64,000 nt of DNA from an uncultured Flavihumibacter sp. GTDB lineage: Bacteria > Bacteroidota > Bacteroidia > Chitinophagales > Chitinophagaceae. Each line of letters opens with the position of its first letter. The stretch's first letter is position 1. Below, piece by piece: positions 14,699 through 24,520 of this stretch. The DNA lies in the NCBI GenBank assembly GCA_902168225.1, contig CABHOW010000106.1:1-64000 (forward strand). Reading direction: 5' to 3'. The notes beneath the pieces were generated by a model, which saw only the letters and a program-made list of their open reading frames with translations, had not been told where the DNA came from and made no database searches. Made by a program: the position numbers and the translations under genes.

Positions 14699-16168
14699 TT
14701 AATTGTTATAATGATATTCAACTCTTGGATAAAAATTATATGATTCCGGTAATGGAAAGAGGGGAAAATATTCTGAAAATCGCAGTTGCATTCCGGCGGA
14801 ATACAATCTTGTTAAACTCTTTGAACTAAAATAGCTATGATACGAAAATAAAATCATACAGTTTAATAAGGGAGTATTATCAAATGTATTTGCTAGTACA
14901 AATTTTTCCGGCTCTATATCACCAAACACGGTTGCCACTAATGTATCATCTATCCAAATTTCTCTTATATATTGATATCCATAGATTTTAATGATGAAAT
15001 TATGTTTGTAAATGGTTCCCTTTACTACATAATCATATTCTACAGGAACTTTATTGGGTGTTTGTATAATATTCGTAATAGAACTTGTATCTATCCCGTT
15101 CGATATGCTATTCGTATAAAATGATTTATTGCTATCAGTGCCGCCTTTGCTAATACTAAAATAGCCAATGGTATCTTTATCCTCCATAATCCGATGATGC
15201 GCGCCTTGTAATGCTGCTAAAGTAGTTTGCCCGAAAGTACCAGTATTTACCTCATTCCAAAATTTGGCAGGCATTACAATTTCATAATTCTTATTATGTA
15301 CTGCATCTCTCAAACTTTGTTTCAAATAGATAAAAATGGGGCTACTATTTTTCTTTTCATTTTTAATTTCCGCGGCTAAACTGTCGTTCAGTTGTGTTTT
15401 ATTTTTTCCCGACTCAATAATCTCCTGATAGCCGGGAGGGTTCCATCTTATAATTTGCGTTTCGCCGCCTAAGGAATAAATGGCACTATTTTTCTTAATG
15501 TTTATTTGTATTCTCGGCTTTCCTACGTTAGCGGCTAAAATAAAATTATCGGAAGCGAAAAGTCCGGACACCTTCATTTCTAAAGATTGTAGAGAATCAT
15601 TCGGATTTAATAAATGGGGTAGAGATTTTTCAATCAGTTCTAATAATCCTTTTTGGCTTAAAGCCAAATTTGCAATTGGCAGCCCGATGCCATTGCTTAT
15701 TCCTTTTTTTAAATATATTTCTATATCCTTTTCTATTTTGGTTGCACCTGTTCGATCAGTGAGTAAAAGGCTCATTTGAATACAAGAAATAACGCCGTTT
15801 AAAAATGCAGAATCTTCTTTAGTTGTGGGGGGCGCAGTGGTTAATAAAAAAGCGGGGGAGTATTCAATAATACGGAAGTTGAAAGAGGAGATATTAGGTA
15901 ATGGTTTTAGTTTTGATGTGTATATCTGTTTAGGGTCTATTTTTTCAAAAAAAATTTTTTCAGGTTCTGCTAATCTGATTTTTGTTTGACTGTATAATAT
16001 GCTATCTAAAATATTTGCGAAAGACTTGAGTGTATTCGGATTATCCCAATAATCCATCATGGGCCCTACCATAGAAGCTGCTTTAAAACTTCCCGTATAT
16101 ACTTTTTCTTGTGCACTCAACGAAACGCTAAAAATAAAGACACAAGCAGTAGTGATGATTTTTTTCAT
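14699..16168 (-). CDS. Exported protein of unknown function
   Basis: This 489-residue protein starts at the ATG at 16168, which gives a clean type I signal peptide ('MKKIITTACVFIFSVSLSAQ' then EKV). A longer frame from 16237 would run into the divergent LOG gene and lacks a signal. The mature part is mixed alpha/beta with no motif I recognise. It includes repeated 'IYLKKG/IYLKQS'-type segments and a C-terminal region resembling an enzyme-less beta domain ('YKHNFIIKIYGYQYIREIWIDDTLVATVFGDIEPEKF'). It is probably periplasmic or surface-associated. No neighbour hints at its job. Confidence 0.65.
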   Translation of the reverse strand: MKKIITTACVFIFSVSLSAQEKVYTGSFKAASMVGPMMDYWDNPNTLKSFANILDSILYSQTKIRLAEPEKIFFEKIDPKQIYTSKLKPLPNISSFNFRIIEYSPAFLLTTAPPTTKEDSAFLNGVISCIQMSLLLTDRTGATKIEKDIEIYLKKGISNGIGLPIANLALSQKGLLELIEKSLPHLLNPNDSLQSLEMKVSGLFASDNFILAANVGKPRIQINIKKNSAIYSLGGETQIIRWNPPGYQEIIESGKNKTQLNDSLAAEIKNEKKNSSPIFIYLKQSLRDAVHNKNYEIVMPAKFWNEVNTGTFGQTTLAALQGAHHRIMEDKDTIGYFSISKGGTDSNKSFYTNSISNGIDTSSITNIIQTPNKVPVEYDYVVKGTIYKHNFIIKIYGYQYIREIWIDDTLVATVFGDIEPEKFVLANTFDNTPLLNCMILFSYHSYFSSKSLTRLYSAGMQLRFSEYFPLFPLPESYNFYPRVEYHYNN

Positions 16169-16198
16169 ATATTTTAGAGGATTAAATGTAAACAACTT

Positions 16199-16930
16199 AT
16201 GGTAAAACGCACAAGAATCATACCAGCAAAAGAGCATGTGTATCTAGAGGGCCCCAAGCCGCGAATTTATGAATTGGGTTTTGCTTTTGAGGTATTATGG
16301 CAGTTTATCAAAGGGTTTCGAACGCTTCATTTTGTAGGGCCATGCATTACGGTATTTGGTAGTGCTCGCTTTAAGGAAGATCATCCCTATTATAAAGCGG
16401 CTGTGCAAATGGGTAAAGCTATTGCTGATTTAGGGTTCACTACGATGACCGGCGGAGGCCCGGGTATTATGGAAGCGGCTAATAGAGGAGCTTATGAAAA
16501 TGGAGGAACCTCGGTTGGGGTAAATATCAAATTGCCTTTTGAGCAACATATAAACCCTTATGTACACAAATCGATTACGATCAATTATTTTTTTATCAGA
16601 AAAGTATTATTAGTAAAGTATTCTTATGCTTTTATTATTATGCCCGGCGGTTTTGGTACCATGGATGAATATTTTGAAACGCTCACCCTTGTACAAACAA
16701 AAACGATTAATGATTTTCCGATTGTATTATTTGGGAAGGAATATTTTCAACCTTTAATGGATTATTGTGCGTATATGGTAGAGCAGGGTACTATTTCACC
16801 GGAAGATATGAACCTGGTTTTGGTAACTGATGATATCAATGAAGCTGTTCAGCATATCCAACAATATGTACAAAAGAATTTTACTGTTACAGAGAGGAGA
16901 AGTATAAGTTGGTTATTCGAGAAGCGATAG
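16199..16930 (+). CDS. LOG-family protein (TIGR00730-type nucleotide phosphoribohydrolase)
   Basis: This 243-residue protein has a Rossmann-like fold. It carries the two diagnostic motifs of the LOG/lysine-decarboxylase-like family: 'GGGPGIMEAANRGAYENGG' near residue 82 and 'PGGFGTMDEYFETLTLVQT' near residue 150. Characterised members cleave nucleoside 5'-monophosphates such as cytokinin nucleotides to base plus ribose phosphate. The bacterial role is usually nucleotide turnover or is unknown. The N-terminal extension of about 50 residues ('FAFEVLWQFIKGFRTLHFVGPCITVFGSARF') is typical of the long Bacteroidota form. It is a single gene, divergent from its upstream neighbour. Confidence 0.9.
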   Translation: MVKRTRIIPAKEHVYLEGPKPRIYELGFAFEVLWQFIKGFRTLHFVGPCITVFGSARFKEDHPYYKAAVQMGKAIADLGFTTMTGGGPGIMEAANRGAYENGGTSVGVNIKLPFEQHINPYVHKSITINYFFIRKVLLVKYSYAFIIMPGGFGTMDEYFETLTLVQTKTINDFPIVLFGKEYFQPLMDYCAYMVEQGTISPEDMNLVLVTDDINEAVQHIQQYVQKNFTVTERRSISWLFEKR

Positions 16931-16936
16931 CAAAAT

Positions 16937-17731
16937 TTACTTCTTCTCCTTTCCTCCAAAGGTAAAACCTAAACTTAATATCATTTCATAACAACCAAAA
17001 GCTTGGCGTGCCTTGCCCTCATATACTTTTAAACCGGAATAACGAGCATAATCTATCTTATTAGAAAATTCAAGAAAAACAGTTTGGAAGAAGGTGGCTT
17101 TAACAGCACCCTCTACACCTACATTCCAACCGCCTAATTGAAAACCATCCTTATTAGCCTGACCAAAAAAGCTATTTTCTACATGCGGTATAACCGGACC
17201 AATACCTGCTTTAGCCAACACATCGAGCTTCACTTTTTTATTTTTTGATTCTGCCCAATTCCACCTCTTTACAATATTGAATAATAAAAAATTGGCGCCA
17301 TTATTCAAATAATAATAGGAACCCGTTGCCTTAGAAAATAATATACTCGAATCTACTCCACGCCCATTGTAGGTTCCTACCATGCGTATCGTTTGACCAT
17401 CCTGAATAATAAACTTTGTGTGATCAAAATTGATTTCAAAAGCCAATCCTTTCTGCTGATTAAAAAAATATCCTAATCGGTAATTATACTGTGGTATACT
17501 TAATGGTATACTGAAAATACCCTCATCCCAGCCAATATGATCATGGCCAATTACATTCTTAAGTGTGTAGTTATTACCTAACCCCGGTTGATTAACGGAA
17601 ACATTGGAACGCGTATACCATTCTTTATTATAACCCCAGGAAAAATAAAACTCTCCTTTCTTCTTTTTCTCTTGTGCTGTAACTGAAAACACGATCAACA
17701 TCAACACAATACTATACATTAGTTTTTGCAT
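16937..17731 (-). CDS. Outer-membrane beta-barrel protein of unknown function
   Basis: This 264-residue protein has a signal peptide ('MQKLMYSIVLMLIVFSVTAQ') followed by alternating beta-strands rich in aromatic residues ('FYFSWGYNKEWYTRSNVSV', 'YNYRLGYFFNQQKGLAFEI'). It ends with a strand 'MILSLGFTFGG', as in small Bacteroidota barrels. It likely sits in the outer membrane; no ligand or enzyme motif is visible. It is 14 bases downstream of the second metH gene on the same strand and may be read from the same transcript, although a functional link to methionine synthesis is not evident. Confidence 0.7.
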   Translation of the reverse strand: MQKLMYSIVLMLIVFSVTAQEKKKKGEFYFSWGYNKEWYTRSNVSVNQPGLGNNYTLKNVIGHDHIGWDEGIFSIPLSIPQYNYRLGYFFNQQKGLAFEINFDHTKFIIQDGQTIRMVGTYNGRGVDSSILFSKATGSYYYLNNGANFLLFNIVKRWNWAESKNKKVKLDVLAKAGIGPVIPHVENSFFGQANKDGFQLGGWNVGVEGAVKATFFQTVFLEFSNKIDYARYSGLKVYEGKARQAFGCYEMILSLGFTFGGKEKK

Positions 17732-17745
17732 GGTGCAAAATTACG

Positions 17746-20484
17746 CTAAGCTTCTAAATTTTGACGTAACCATTTTTCCATAGCGGCAATTGTTTCTCCT
17801 TTTGCAGCAGCATAGGCAGCTAATTGATCGGCTGTAATTTTACCTACGCCAAAATATTGACTCTGTGGATGCGAAAAATACCAACCGCACACAGAAGAGG
17901 CAGGATACATGGCTAAACTTTCTGTTAAAGAGATCCCCGTATTTTTTTCTGCCTCCAATAAACTGAACAATTTGTATTTCTCCGTATGATCGGGGCAGGC
18001 TGGGTAGCCCGGTGCGGGACGAATACCGATATACTTCTCTTTAATAAGTTCTTCGTTACTCAGCGATTCATTGGTATCATAACCCCAATATTCTTTTCTT
18101 ACCTGCGCATGCAAAGCTTCTGCAAAAGCTTCTGCCAGTCTATCTGCCAGTGCCTGCAGCATAATTTTATTGTAATCATCATGCACCGCTTCAAAAGCTT
18201 TTATATGCGGTTCAATACCATGGATACTTACGGCAAAGGCACCGATATAATCTGAAATCTGGAATCTGGAATCTGGATTATCTATTTCACTATCAAGTGG
18301 ACGAATAAAATCTGCTAATGACAAATTAGGCTGCCCCGGTGCTTTTTTAATTTGCTGACGCAAAAACGCCAAGGTTGTTTTTTTACCGTCGGCTTCTACT
18401 ATAACCGTATCGTTATTTGAAGCTGCAGGCCAAAAACCAATAACACCCTTAGCTGTAAGCCATTGCTCGGCAATTATTTTATCGAGCAAAGCATTGGCAT
18501 CATGATACAATTTGGTAGCTTCTGTTCCAACCACCGCATCGCTTAAGATCTCCGGAAAGCTCCCATGCATTTCCCAAGTAATAAAGAATGGCTTCCAGTC
18601 AATAAAAGAACGAAGTGTAGTAAGTGAAAAATTATCAAATGTTTTTGTTCCTGTAAATTGTGGCTTTACCGGGGTGTAATGAGTCCAATCAATAGCTACT
18701 TTATGTTCCAAGGCTTCAGCGTAAGTAAGATACTGTTTAACTGATTTTTTATTTTCAAAGTTTTCTTTCAAACCTTGGTATTCGTTTTTTATGGTACTTA
18801 AGAAACTGTCCTTTTGATCTTTGTTTAATAGCGATCCTGCTACTGTAACACTTCTTGAAGCATCTAATACATGTACAACACCTTCTTCAAATTCAGGAGC
18901 AATTTTTACTGCGGTATGCATACGCGATGTAGTGGCACCCCCGATTAATAAGGGCTGATGCATTTTTCTACGCTTCATCTCTTTGGCAATATGTACCATT
19001 TCATCAAGAGAAGGGGTGATCAATCCGCTTAAACCAATAATATCTGCTTTCTCTTTTTCTGCCGTTTCTAAGATTTTATCGGCAGGTACCATCACCCCTA
19101 GATCAATAATATCATACCCATTACAACCTAATACAACGCCTACAATATTTTTACCAATATCATGCACATCTCCCTTTACAGTGGCTAATAATATTTTTGC
19201 GGCACCCGCAGTTTCGGTATGGGCTGCTCCCGCTAACTCCTGGGCTTTTTTTCTTTCTTCTTTTTCGGCTTCAATATATGGGGTAAGTACGGCCACACTT
19301 TTTTTCATTACCCTTGCGCTTTTTACTACTTGTGGTAAAAACATTTTTCCGGCACCAAATAAATCACCCACTATATTCATCCCATCCATTAAGGGGCCCT
19401 CAATTACATCTAAGGGTTTTGGATATTTCAGTCTGGCTTCTTCTGTATCCGCTTCTATATAATCTGTAATACCATTCACTAATGAATGAGCTAATCTTTT
19501 TTCTACCGTTTCATTGCGCCAGGCTTCATCTTTTACTTCAACTTTACCCTTTGCCTTTACTGTTTCTGCGTGTGCAATTAATTTTTCAGTAGCTTCATTA
19601 TTATCGTTGTTTCTATTCAACAATACATCTTCACATAATTCGCGTAACAACGGATCTATCTCATCATATACTACTAATTGACCTGCATTTACAATACCCA
19701 TATCCATGCCTGCTTTAATAGCATGAAATAAGAATACGGAATGAATAGCTTCGCGTACATGATCGTTACCCCGAAAGGAAAATGATACATTCGAAACGCC
19801 ACCACTTACTTTGGTAAGCGGCATACGTTTTTTTATTTCGCGTGTTGCTTCAATAAAATCAACTGCGTAATTATTATGCTCTTCGATACCTGTTGCAACG
19901 GCAAAAATATTAGGATCAAAAATGATATCCTGTGGCGCAAAACCTACTTGCTCTGTAAGAATTTTATAGGCTCTGGTACAAATTTCAACTTTACGATCTT
20001 TGGTATCTGCTTGCCCTATTTCATCAAAAGCCATTACTATCACTGCTGCACCGTAAGCTTTACAAATAAAAGCCTGCTCAATAAATTTCTCTTCTCCCTC
20101 TTTCATGGAGATAGAGTTTACAATGCATTTACCTTGAACACATTTCAGTCCTGCTTCTATGATCTCAAATTTTGAGCTGTCGATCATAATGGGTATTCGT
20201 GCAATATCGGGTTCGCTTTGTAATAAATTGAGAAAGGTAGTCATAGCACTAATACCTTCGAGTAAGGCATCATCCATATTCACATCCAATACCTGTGCGC
20301 CGTTTTCAACTTGTTGTCGCGCAACAGAAAGAGCTTCTTCGTATTTATTTTCTTTAATAAGTCGAGCGAATTTTTTCGAACCGGTTACATTGGTTCTTTC
20401 TCCAACGTTTACAAAATTGGTTTCCGGACGAATCACCAAAGGTTCTAAACCTGATAAGCGTAAATATGGTTTGATCGTGTTCAT
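17746..20484 (-). CDS. metH: Methionine synthase, cobalamin-dependent, C-terminal part
   Basis: This 912-residue protein lacks the homocysteine domain but carries the remaining MetH modules. They are the pterin-binding domain (about 20-290, '[18 protein letters not shown]', '[11 protein letters not shown]'), the B12 cap and binding domains (about 340-580, cobalt-ligand motif '[14 protein letters not shown]' with His, then '[15 protein letters not shown]'), and the SAM-dependent reactivation domain (about 600-912, '[15 protein letters not shown]'). It transfers methyl from methyltetrahydrofolate to homocysteine with the partner encoded 1 base upstream. Split MetH occurs in other Bacteroidota, so this is not a pseudogene. 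A 28-base heptamer array at 18251-18278 is translated in frame in a loop of the reactivation domain. Confidence 0.95.
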   Translation of the reverse strand: MNTIKPYLRLSGLEPLVIRPETNFVNVGERTNVTGSKKFARLIKENKYEEALSVARQQVENGAQVLDVNMDDALLEGISAMTTFLNLLQSEPDIARIPIMIDSSKFEIIEAGLKCVQGKCIVNSISMKEGEEKFIEQAFICKAYGAAVIVMAFDEIGQADTKDRKVEICTRAYKILTEQVGFAPQDIIFDPNIFAVATGIEEHNNYAVDFIEATREIKKRMPLTKVSGGVSNVSFSFRGNDHVREAIHSVFLFHAIKAGMDMGIVNAGQLVVYDEIDPLLRELCEDVLLNRNNDNNEATEKLIAHAETVKAKGKVEVKDEAWRNETVEKRLAHSLVNGITDYIEADTEEARLKYPKPLDVIEGPLMDGMNIVGDLFGAGKMFLPQVVKSARVMKKSVAVLTPYIEAEKEERKKAQELAGAAHTETAGAAKILLATVKGDVHDIGKNIVGVVLGCNGYDIIDLGVMVPADKILETAEKEKADIIGLSGLITPSLDEMVHIAKEMKRRKMHQPLLIGGATTSRMHTAVKIAPEFEEGVVHVLDASRSVTVAGSLLNKDQKDSFLSTIKNEYQGLKENFENKKSVKQYLTYAEALEHKVAIDWTHYTPVKPQFTGTKTFDNFSLTTLRSFIDWKPFFITWEMHGSFPEILSDAVVGTEATKLYHDANALLDKIIAEQWLTAKGVIGFWPAASNNDTVIVEADGKKTTLAFLRQQIKKAPGQPNLSLADFIRPLDSEIDNPDSRFQISDYIGAFAVSIHGIEPHIKAFEAVHDDYNKIMLQALADRLAEAFAEALHAQVRKEYWGYDTNESLSNEELIKEKYIGIRPAPGYPACPDHTEKYKLFSLLEAEKNTGISLTESLAMYPASSVCGWYFSHPQSQYFGVGKITADQLAAYAAAKGETIAAMEKWLRQNLEA
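18251..18278. repeat. Heptamer tandem array inside metH
   Basis: Four consecutive 7-mers (TCTGAAA, TCTGGAA, TCTGGAA, TCTGGAT) are read in frame, on the minus strand, as 'NPDSRFQIS'. They lie just before the conserved 'DYIGAFAV' of the MetH reactivation domain. Confidence 0.8.
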
Positions 20485-20485
20485 G

Positions 20486-21502
20486 TTAAATTAACGCAGT
20501 TTCGATAAGGGGTAACTGTCTGGGTGCTAAATGTTTTACTTGATTTGCAATATGTTTGATATGATCGGGTGTAGTTCCGCAACAACCACCTACAATATTT
20601 ACAAATCCTTCTTTAGCCCACTCTTCAATAAAATGTGCTGTTTCATGTGGCTGTTCATCATATTCACCCATAGCATTAGGTAAGCCGGCATTAGGATAAG
20701 CTGAAGTGTAACAGGCAGCAATCTGAGATAGTTCTTCAATATGACTTCTCATTTCTGCTGCGCCTAATGCACAGTTTAGGCCAACACTAATTGGGTTTGC
20801 ATGCATTACCGAAGTATAAAATGCTTCCAGTGTTTGTCCGCTTAGGGTACGTCCCGATGCATCGGTAATTGTACCGCTGATCATGATGGGCAGTTCAGGT
20901 ATTTTTTTATCTCTGAAATATTTTTTTGCTGCGTAAATCGCGCCTTTGGCATTAAGCGTATCGAAGATGGTTTCTATCAATAGAATATCTACCCCGCCCT
21001 GTACCAGGCCATCAATTTGTTCATAGTAGGCGGTTGCTACCTCATCAAATGTTACGGCTCTAAAGCCCGGGTTATTTACATCAGGAGAGAGGCTCAGTGT
21101 TTTATTTAATGGACCGATAGCCCCTGCTACAAATTTGGGAGTGCTATTCGGGTTCTCTGCAAGAAATGCTGCAACTGCCTCTTTAGCGCATGTAGCGGCA
21201 GCCACATTCAGTTCAAAAGCCAACGACTGCATATCGTAATCGGCCATAGCAATAGTAGTACTACTGAAAGTGTTGGTTTCAATAATATCGGCACCGGCGG
21301 CAAGGTATTGTTGGTGTATGCCTTTAATAATTTCAGGCTGGGTAATACAGAGAAGATCGTTATTGCCTTTTACATCGCAATGCCAATCGGCAAAACGGGT
21401 ACCCCTGTAATCGGCTTCGGTAAGTTTATGGCGTTGAATCATGGTACCCATTGCACCATCAATTACTAAAATTCTCTTCTCAAGCTCTTTCTTCAATTGC
21501 AT
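20486..21502 (-). CDS. Homocysteine S-methyltransferase (N-terminal MetH domain as separate gene)
   Basis: This 338-residue protein corresponds to the first domain of cobalamin-dependent methionine synthase, which binds and activates homocysteine through zinc. The start '[17 protein letters not shown]' is classic. The zinc ligands are visible as the Cys in 'VGLNCALGA' and the paired Cys in '[12 protein letters not shown]' near residues 310-312. The next gene follows after one base and supplies the other three domains, so the two polypeptides must work together. The upstream 175-base leader contains a possible stem-loop at 21570-21622. Confidence 0.93.
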   Translation of the reverse strand: MQLKKELEKRILVIDGAMGTMIQRHKLTEADYRGTRFADWHCDVKGNNDLLCITQPEIIKGIHQQYLAAGADIIETNTFSSTTIAMADYDMQSLAFELNVAAATCAKEAVAAFLAENPNSTPKFVAGAIGPLNKTLSLSPDVNNPGFRAVTFDEVATAYYEQIDGLVQGGVDILLIETIFDTLNAKGAIYAAKKYFRDKKIPELPIMISGTITDASGRTLSGQTLEAFYTSVMHANPISVGLNCALGAAEMRSHIEELSQIAACYTSAYPNAGLPNAMGEYDEQPHETAHFIEEWAKEGFVNIVGGCCGTTPDHIKHIANQVKHLAPRQLPLIETALI

Positions 21503-21569
21503 AATAATCCATTTAGAACCGCTGTAGAGCTTAGAAATAATAAAACGTAGGGAAGTAAGTATTCGTAAC

Positions 21570-21622
21570 GTTTATTAGTTCTTTAACTCCGCAGGGGCGG
21601 GTTGCCGGGTTGAACAATAAAC
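21570..21622 (-). promoter_or_regulatory. Possible stem-loop in the leader of the metH genes
   Basis: On the minus strand, GTTTATTGTTC pairs with GAACTAATAAAC, giving 11 bp with one bulged base. The stem encloses a GC-rich apex with its own 4-bp hairpin (CCGC/GCGG). The apex contains AACCCGGCAACCCG, superficially like a SAM-I riboswitch segment, but the rest of that riboswitch is absent. It is not followed by a T run, so it is not a terminator. It could be a regulatory leader or another repeat element. Confidence 0.4.
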
Positions 21623-21677
21623 AAATCTACCCGAGTAAAATGCAAATATACGCAGAGAAAGGGATTTAGCCAAATGG

Positions 21678-22202
21678 TTATTGGTACAAACAGCTAATAT
21701 CGGCGTTTACTTTTGAAGTAACTCCGGTACCATCAATATTAAAATCTTTCATTACGATGGGGAACTTAGCTGTTACCGTAGGTTTACCATTTTTGATCGT
21801 TATGCTACCCCCTACAGTAATATTTTTTGTTACGCCATGCAGGGTCAGATCTCCTTTAGCAGTGGCTTTGTACACACCATCTTTAGCAAAATTGATGTCT
21901 TTGATATTGGTGATGGTACCTTTAAAATCGGCACGAGGAAATTTAGTACTCTCTACATATTTATCATTAAAATGTTCCTGCATTTCCGCTAATTGGAAAC
22001 GAAAACTTTTAAGTAACAAACTGAAACTAATGGTACCGTTATCGGCCAAGCGACTGGTAACTTCATTATTTACTGCTTTCACATCGGCGTCATCGGTAGC
22101 TAAAAAACTAATTTTCCCATTGCGGGTGCCGAATGTTTTTTGCGCACTTGTTGCTATTGCAAAACATGTGAAAAGAACTAATAAACTGAAAACTTTTTTC
22201 AT
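21678..22202 (-). CDS. YceI family protein
   Basis: This 174-residue periplasmic protein has a signal peptide ('MKKVFSLLVLFTCFAIATSAQ'). A YceI-type lipocalin-like barrel follows: 'NGKISFLATDDADVKAVNNEV', 'FNDKYVESTKFPRADFKGTI', 'LTLHGVTKNITVGGSI', 'FPIVMKDFNIDGTGVTSKVNADISCLYQ'. Known members bind isoprenoid quinones or similar lipids. The LHGVTK motif of the family is complete. It lies downstream of an OB-fold protein gene on the same strand, separated by a GC hairpin and a heptamer array. Confidence 0.88.
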   Translation of the reverse strand: MKKVFSLLVLFTCFAIATSAQKTFGTRNGKISFLATDDADVKAVNNEVTSRLADNGTISFSLLLKSFRFQLAEMQEHFNDKYVESTKFPRADFKGTITNIKDINFAKDGVYKATAKGDLTLHGVTKNITVGGSITIKNGKPTVTAKFPIVMKDFNIDGTGVTSKVNADISCLYQ

Positions 22203-22228
22203 AAAATCTCTTTTATCTATAATTGTCA

Positions 22229-22243
22229 GACCCCATCGGGGTC
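22229..22243. repeat. Short GC-rich hairpin between the OB-fold and YceI genes
   Basis: A perfect 6-bp inverted repeat, GACCCC and GGGGTC, has the loop ATC. It lies upstream of the YceI start codon. There is no T run after it on either strand, so it is not an obvious terminator. It resembles the other GC mini-hairpins in the window. Confidence 0.5.
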
Positions 22244-22267
22244 GATAGAAAACGGATACTTTTTAAA

Positions 22268-22288
22268 CTATAACCTATAACCTATAAC
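22268..22288. repeat. Heptamer tandem array just past the OB-fold gene
   Basis: CTATAAC is repeated three times exactly, ending immediately before the stop codon region of the OB-fold protein gene. Confidence 0.85.
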
Positions 22289-22289
22289 C

Positions 22290-22706
22290 TTATTTCTCTC
22301 TCACTCCCTCATTAATCACCACATTTGCATCAGGTATATAACCCGTGCATATTCCTTTGAATGTGATCTTATCGCCCACTTTTAAATCGCCCGGCTTCTC
22401 TTTAAATGTGCAGTTGATAACTACAAAACTATCAGCAGTTTTAAAATCGGCAACTGTTTTACCATCTTGGTTAGTTGTTACTGAAACTACTTCTCCCGAA
22501 ACAGCCACAGCTTTATCTAAATATTGTTTATTAGCAGCTTGTTCATTGGCTTTAAATGCCTGATAAAGCGAATCAGCAGTAATCACAAGTGCCTGCTCTT
22601 TGGTAACATCTCGATGCGGCTTAGTATAGATACGGTAAATGATAATACCGGCTGTTATGATTCCGATTAAAGCAATCCATAATGTAATTTTCATCCACTT
22701 TTTCAT
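22290..22706 (-). CDS. OB-fold (tRNA_anti-like) membrane-anchored protein
   Basis: This 138-residue protein has one N-terminal membrane anchor ('ITLWIALIGIITAGIIIYRIY') and a C-terminal OB-fold of the tRNA_anti-like type ('YLDKAVAVSGEVVSVTTNQDGKTVADFKTADSFVVINCTFKEKPGDLKVGDKITFKGICTGY'). Proteins of this family are found in Bacteroidota beside YceI genes, as here; their function is not known. The OB domain probably faces the periplasm, so nucleic-acid binding is not implied. It is probably co-transcribed with the YceI gene. Confidence 0.78.
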   Translation of the reverse strand: MKKWMKITLWIALIGIITAGIIIYRIYTKPHRDVTKEQALVITADSLYQAFKANEQAANKQYLDKAVAVSGEVVSVTTNQDGKTVADFKTADSFVVINCTFKEKPGDLKVGDKITFKGICTGYIPDANVVINEGVREK

Positions 22707-22766
22707 GAAATCAATGTTATAACTGCAAATTACAATTTTATTCTCTTTATGTTCAAATCGAACCGA

Positions 22767-23381
22767 TTATTTAACGTATTGCTGAACAGGTAATCGGTTG
22801 GCAATGCTTCGTGCCAGCGTCATTTCATCGGCATATTCTAACTCACCTCCAAAAGCAATGCCCCTGGCAATAGTGGTAATCGTGCAGGACAGATGCGCTA
22901 TTTTTTTCTGGATATAATAAATAGTTGTATCGCCTTGGATATTTGGGTTAAGCGCAAAAACGATTTCGCTGGTTTCTTCTTTTTCGATACGTGATACGAG
23001 GGTTTCAATATTCAACTGATCGGGACCTACACCATCTAAAGGAGAGATAATACCCCCTAGCACATGATACACGCCATTAAATTGTTGGGTACTTTCTATC
23101 GCAATAACATCTCTGATATTTTCTACCACGCAAATCACCTGTTGATTTCGCATGGAGTTGGCACAAATAGCGCAAATATCGCCATCACTAATATTATGAC
23201 AGCGAGAGCAGAACTTAATATCGCGTCGCATTCTGGCAATGGTTTCTCCAAAAAATTGAACCTCACTCACTTCTTGTTTGAGTAAGTGCAATACCAAACG
23301 GAGGGCGGTTTTTTTGCCAATACCGGGTAGTTTAGAAAACTGCGCAACAGCATTTTCAAGTAAGGTGGAAGGTAATTGCAT
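22767..23381 (-). CDS. recR: Recombination protein RecR
   Basis: This 204-residue RecFOR-pathway protein helps load RecA at single-strand gaps. Domains run in order: the helix-hairpin-helix region 'FSKLPGIGKKTALRLVLHLL' at about residues 14-33, a C4 zinc finger ('CSRCHNISDGDICAIC' at about 57-72) and the Toprim domain ('VICVVENIRDVIAIEST' and 'EIVFALNPNIQGDTT'). The C-terminal Walker-B-like end 'FGGELEYADEMTLARSI' is intact. It is divergent from serC with 42 bases between start codons. Confidence 0.96.
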   Translation of the reverse strand: MQLPSTLLENAVAQFSKLPGIGKKTALRLVLHLLKQEVSEVQFFGETIARMRRDIKFCSRCHNISDGDICAICANSMRNQQVICVVENIRDVIAIESTQQFNGVYHVLGGIISPLDGVGPDQLNIETLVSRIEKEETSEIVFALNPNIQGDTTIYYIQKKIAHLSCTITTIARGIAFGGELEYADEMTLARSIANRLPVQQYVK

Positions 23382-23423
23382 ACTGTAAAGATAAACGCTT
23401 TACTTTGTGGTTCAAGAAAGATT

Positions 23424-24494
23424 ATGAAGCTGCACAATTTTAATTCCGGTCCTTCTATTCTCCCACAACCCGTTTTAGAAGCTGCGTCTGCAGCCATACT
23501 TAATTTTAATAATACGGGTTTATCGCTATTGGAAATTGGGCATAGAACTACTTGGTTTCAAGAAGTTTTGCAAGAAGCTATTGCACATGTAAAAACATTA
23601 ATGGACTTAGATGATAACTATGAAGTGTTGTTTTTGCATGGTGGGGCTACTACGCAGTTTATGCAAGTACCCATGAATTTATTAGATGAGAAAGCAACGG
23701 CTGCTTATTGCGATCATGGGGTGTGGGGCAATAAAGCCCTGAAAGAAGCTGCTTTATTTGGAAACGTGCAGGTAGTTGCCAATAGCAGCAATCGGCAATA
23801 TCGTTATATCGATAAAGATTTTTTTATTCCCCCGAATGCGGCTTATTTACACCTTACTTCGAACAATACCGTAGAGGGCACACAATGGCATCAATTCCCC
23901 GAAACTACAGTGCCTTTAGTAGCGGATATGAGCAGTGATATTTTTAGTAAGCCTGAAAATTATAAACGCTTTTCTTTGATATATGCTGGTGCACAAAAAA
24001 ATATGGGGGCTGCCGGTGTTAATTTGGTAGTTGTAAGAAAAGATATGCTGGGAAAGGTTTCCAGAGCTATTCCTACCATCATGAATTATCAAAAACATAT
24101 TGAAGCTGCTTCGTTGATGAATACACCGCCGGTATTTGCGGTATATGTAAGTATGCTTACATTGAGATGGATCTTAGCAGAAGGAGGATTAGCGGAAATG
24201 GGTAACAGGAATAAGGTTAAAGCTAATTTATTATACAGCACTATAGATAGCTTACCTATTTTTGAAGCTCCCGTTGCCGTAGAAGATAGAAGCGAAATGA
24301 ATGCTGTATTTTTCATGAAAGATACTTCCCGCGAAGAACAGTTTTTATCATATTGTAAACAAGAAGGAATGATAGGCGTAAAAGGATATCGTACAGTGGG
24401 AGGTATTCGGGTAAGTATGTATAATGCTTTACCTACAAGTAGTGTAGTGAGCTTCTGTGAGCTACTACAATATTATGCGCAGAAAAATGGTTAA
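23424..24494 (+). CDS. serC: Phosphoserine aminotransferase
   Basis: This 356-residue PLP enzyme converts 3-phosphohydroxypyruvate to phosphoserine in serine synthesis and also serves in pyridoxine synthesis. The ATG at 23424 gives the typical start 'MKLHNFNSGPSILPQPVLEAA'; a longer frame from 23376 would overlap recR. Motifs include 'LFLHGGATTQFMQVPMN' and the PLP-lysine segment 'IYAGAQKNMGAAGVNLVVV'. The end 'GGIRVSMYNALPTSSV' is the family's phosphate-binding Arg region. It is followed 26 bases later by a DUF1015 gene, a pairing that suggests a shared pathway. Confidence 0.95.
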   Translation: MKLHNFNSGPSILPQPVLEAASAAILNFNNTGLSLLEIGHRTTWFQEVLQEAIAHVKTLMDLDDNYEVLFLHGGATTQFMQVPMNLLDEKATAAYCDHGVWGNKALKEAALFGNVQVVANSSNRQYRYIDKDFFIPPNAAYLHLTSNNTVEGTQWHQFPETTVPLVADMSSDIFSKPENYKRFSLIYAGAQKNMGAAGVNLVVVRKDMLGKVSRAIPTIMNYQKHIEAASLMNTPPVFAVYVSMLTLRWILAEGGLAEMGNRNKVKANLLYSTIDSLPIFEAPVAVEDRSEMNAVFFMKDTSREEQFLSYCKQEGMIGVKGYRTVGGIRVSMYNALPTSSVVSFCELLQYYAQKNG

Positions 24495-24520
24495 TCTTTT
24501 TAAAAACCGATATTTGCAGG

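Noticed and set aside
18983-19462. Plus-strand open frame of 159 codons opposite metH
   Set aside because: It is antisense to the conserved cobalamin-binding domain of MetH; a shadow frame.
20484-20488. metH split interpreted as a frameshift mutation
   Set aside because: Each half has complete domains with its own good start, and the same split is known in other Bacteroidota, so two genes are the better reading.
21570-21622. SAM-I riboswitch upstream of metH
   Set aside because: Only an AACCCGGCAACC-like segment matches; the conserved 5' stem and the later core segments of the S-box are not present.
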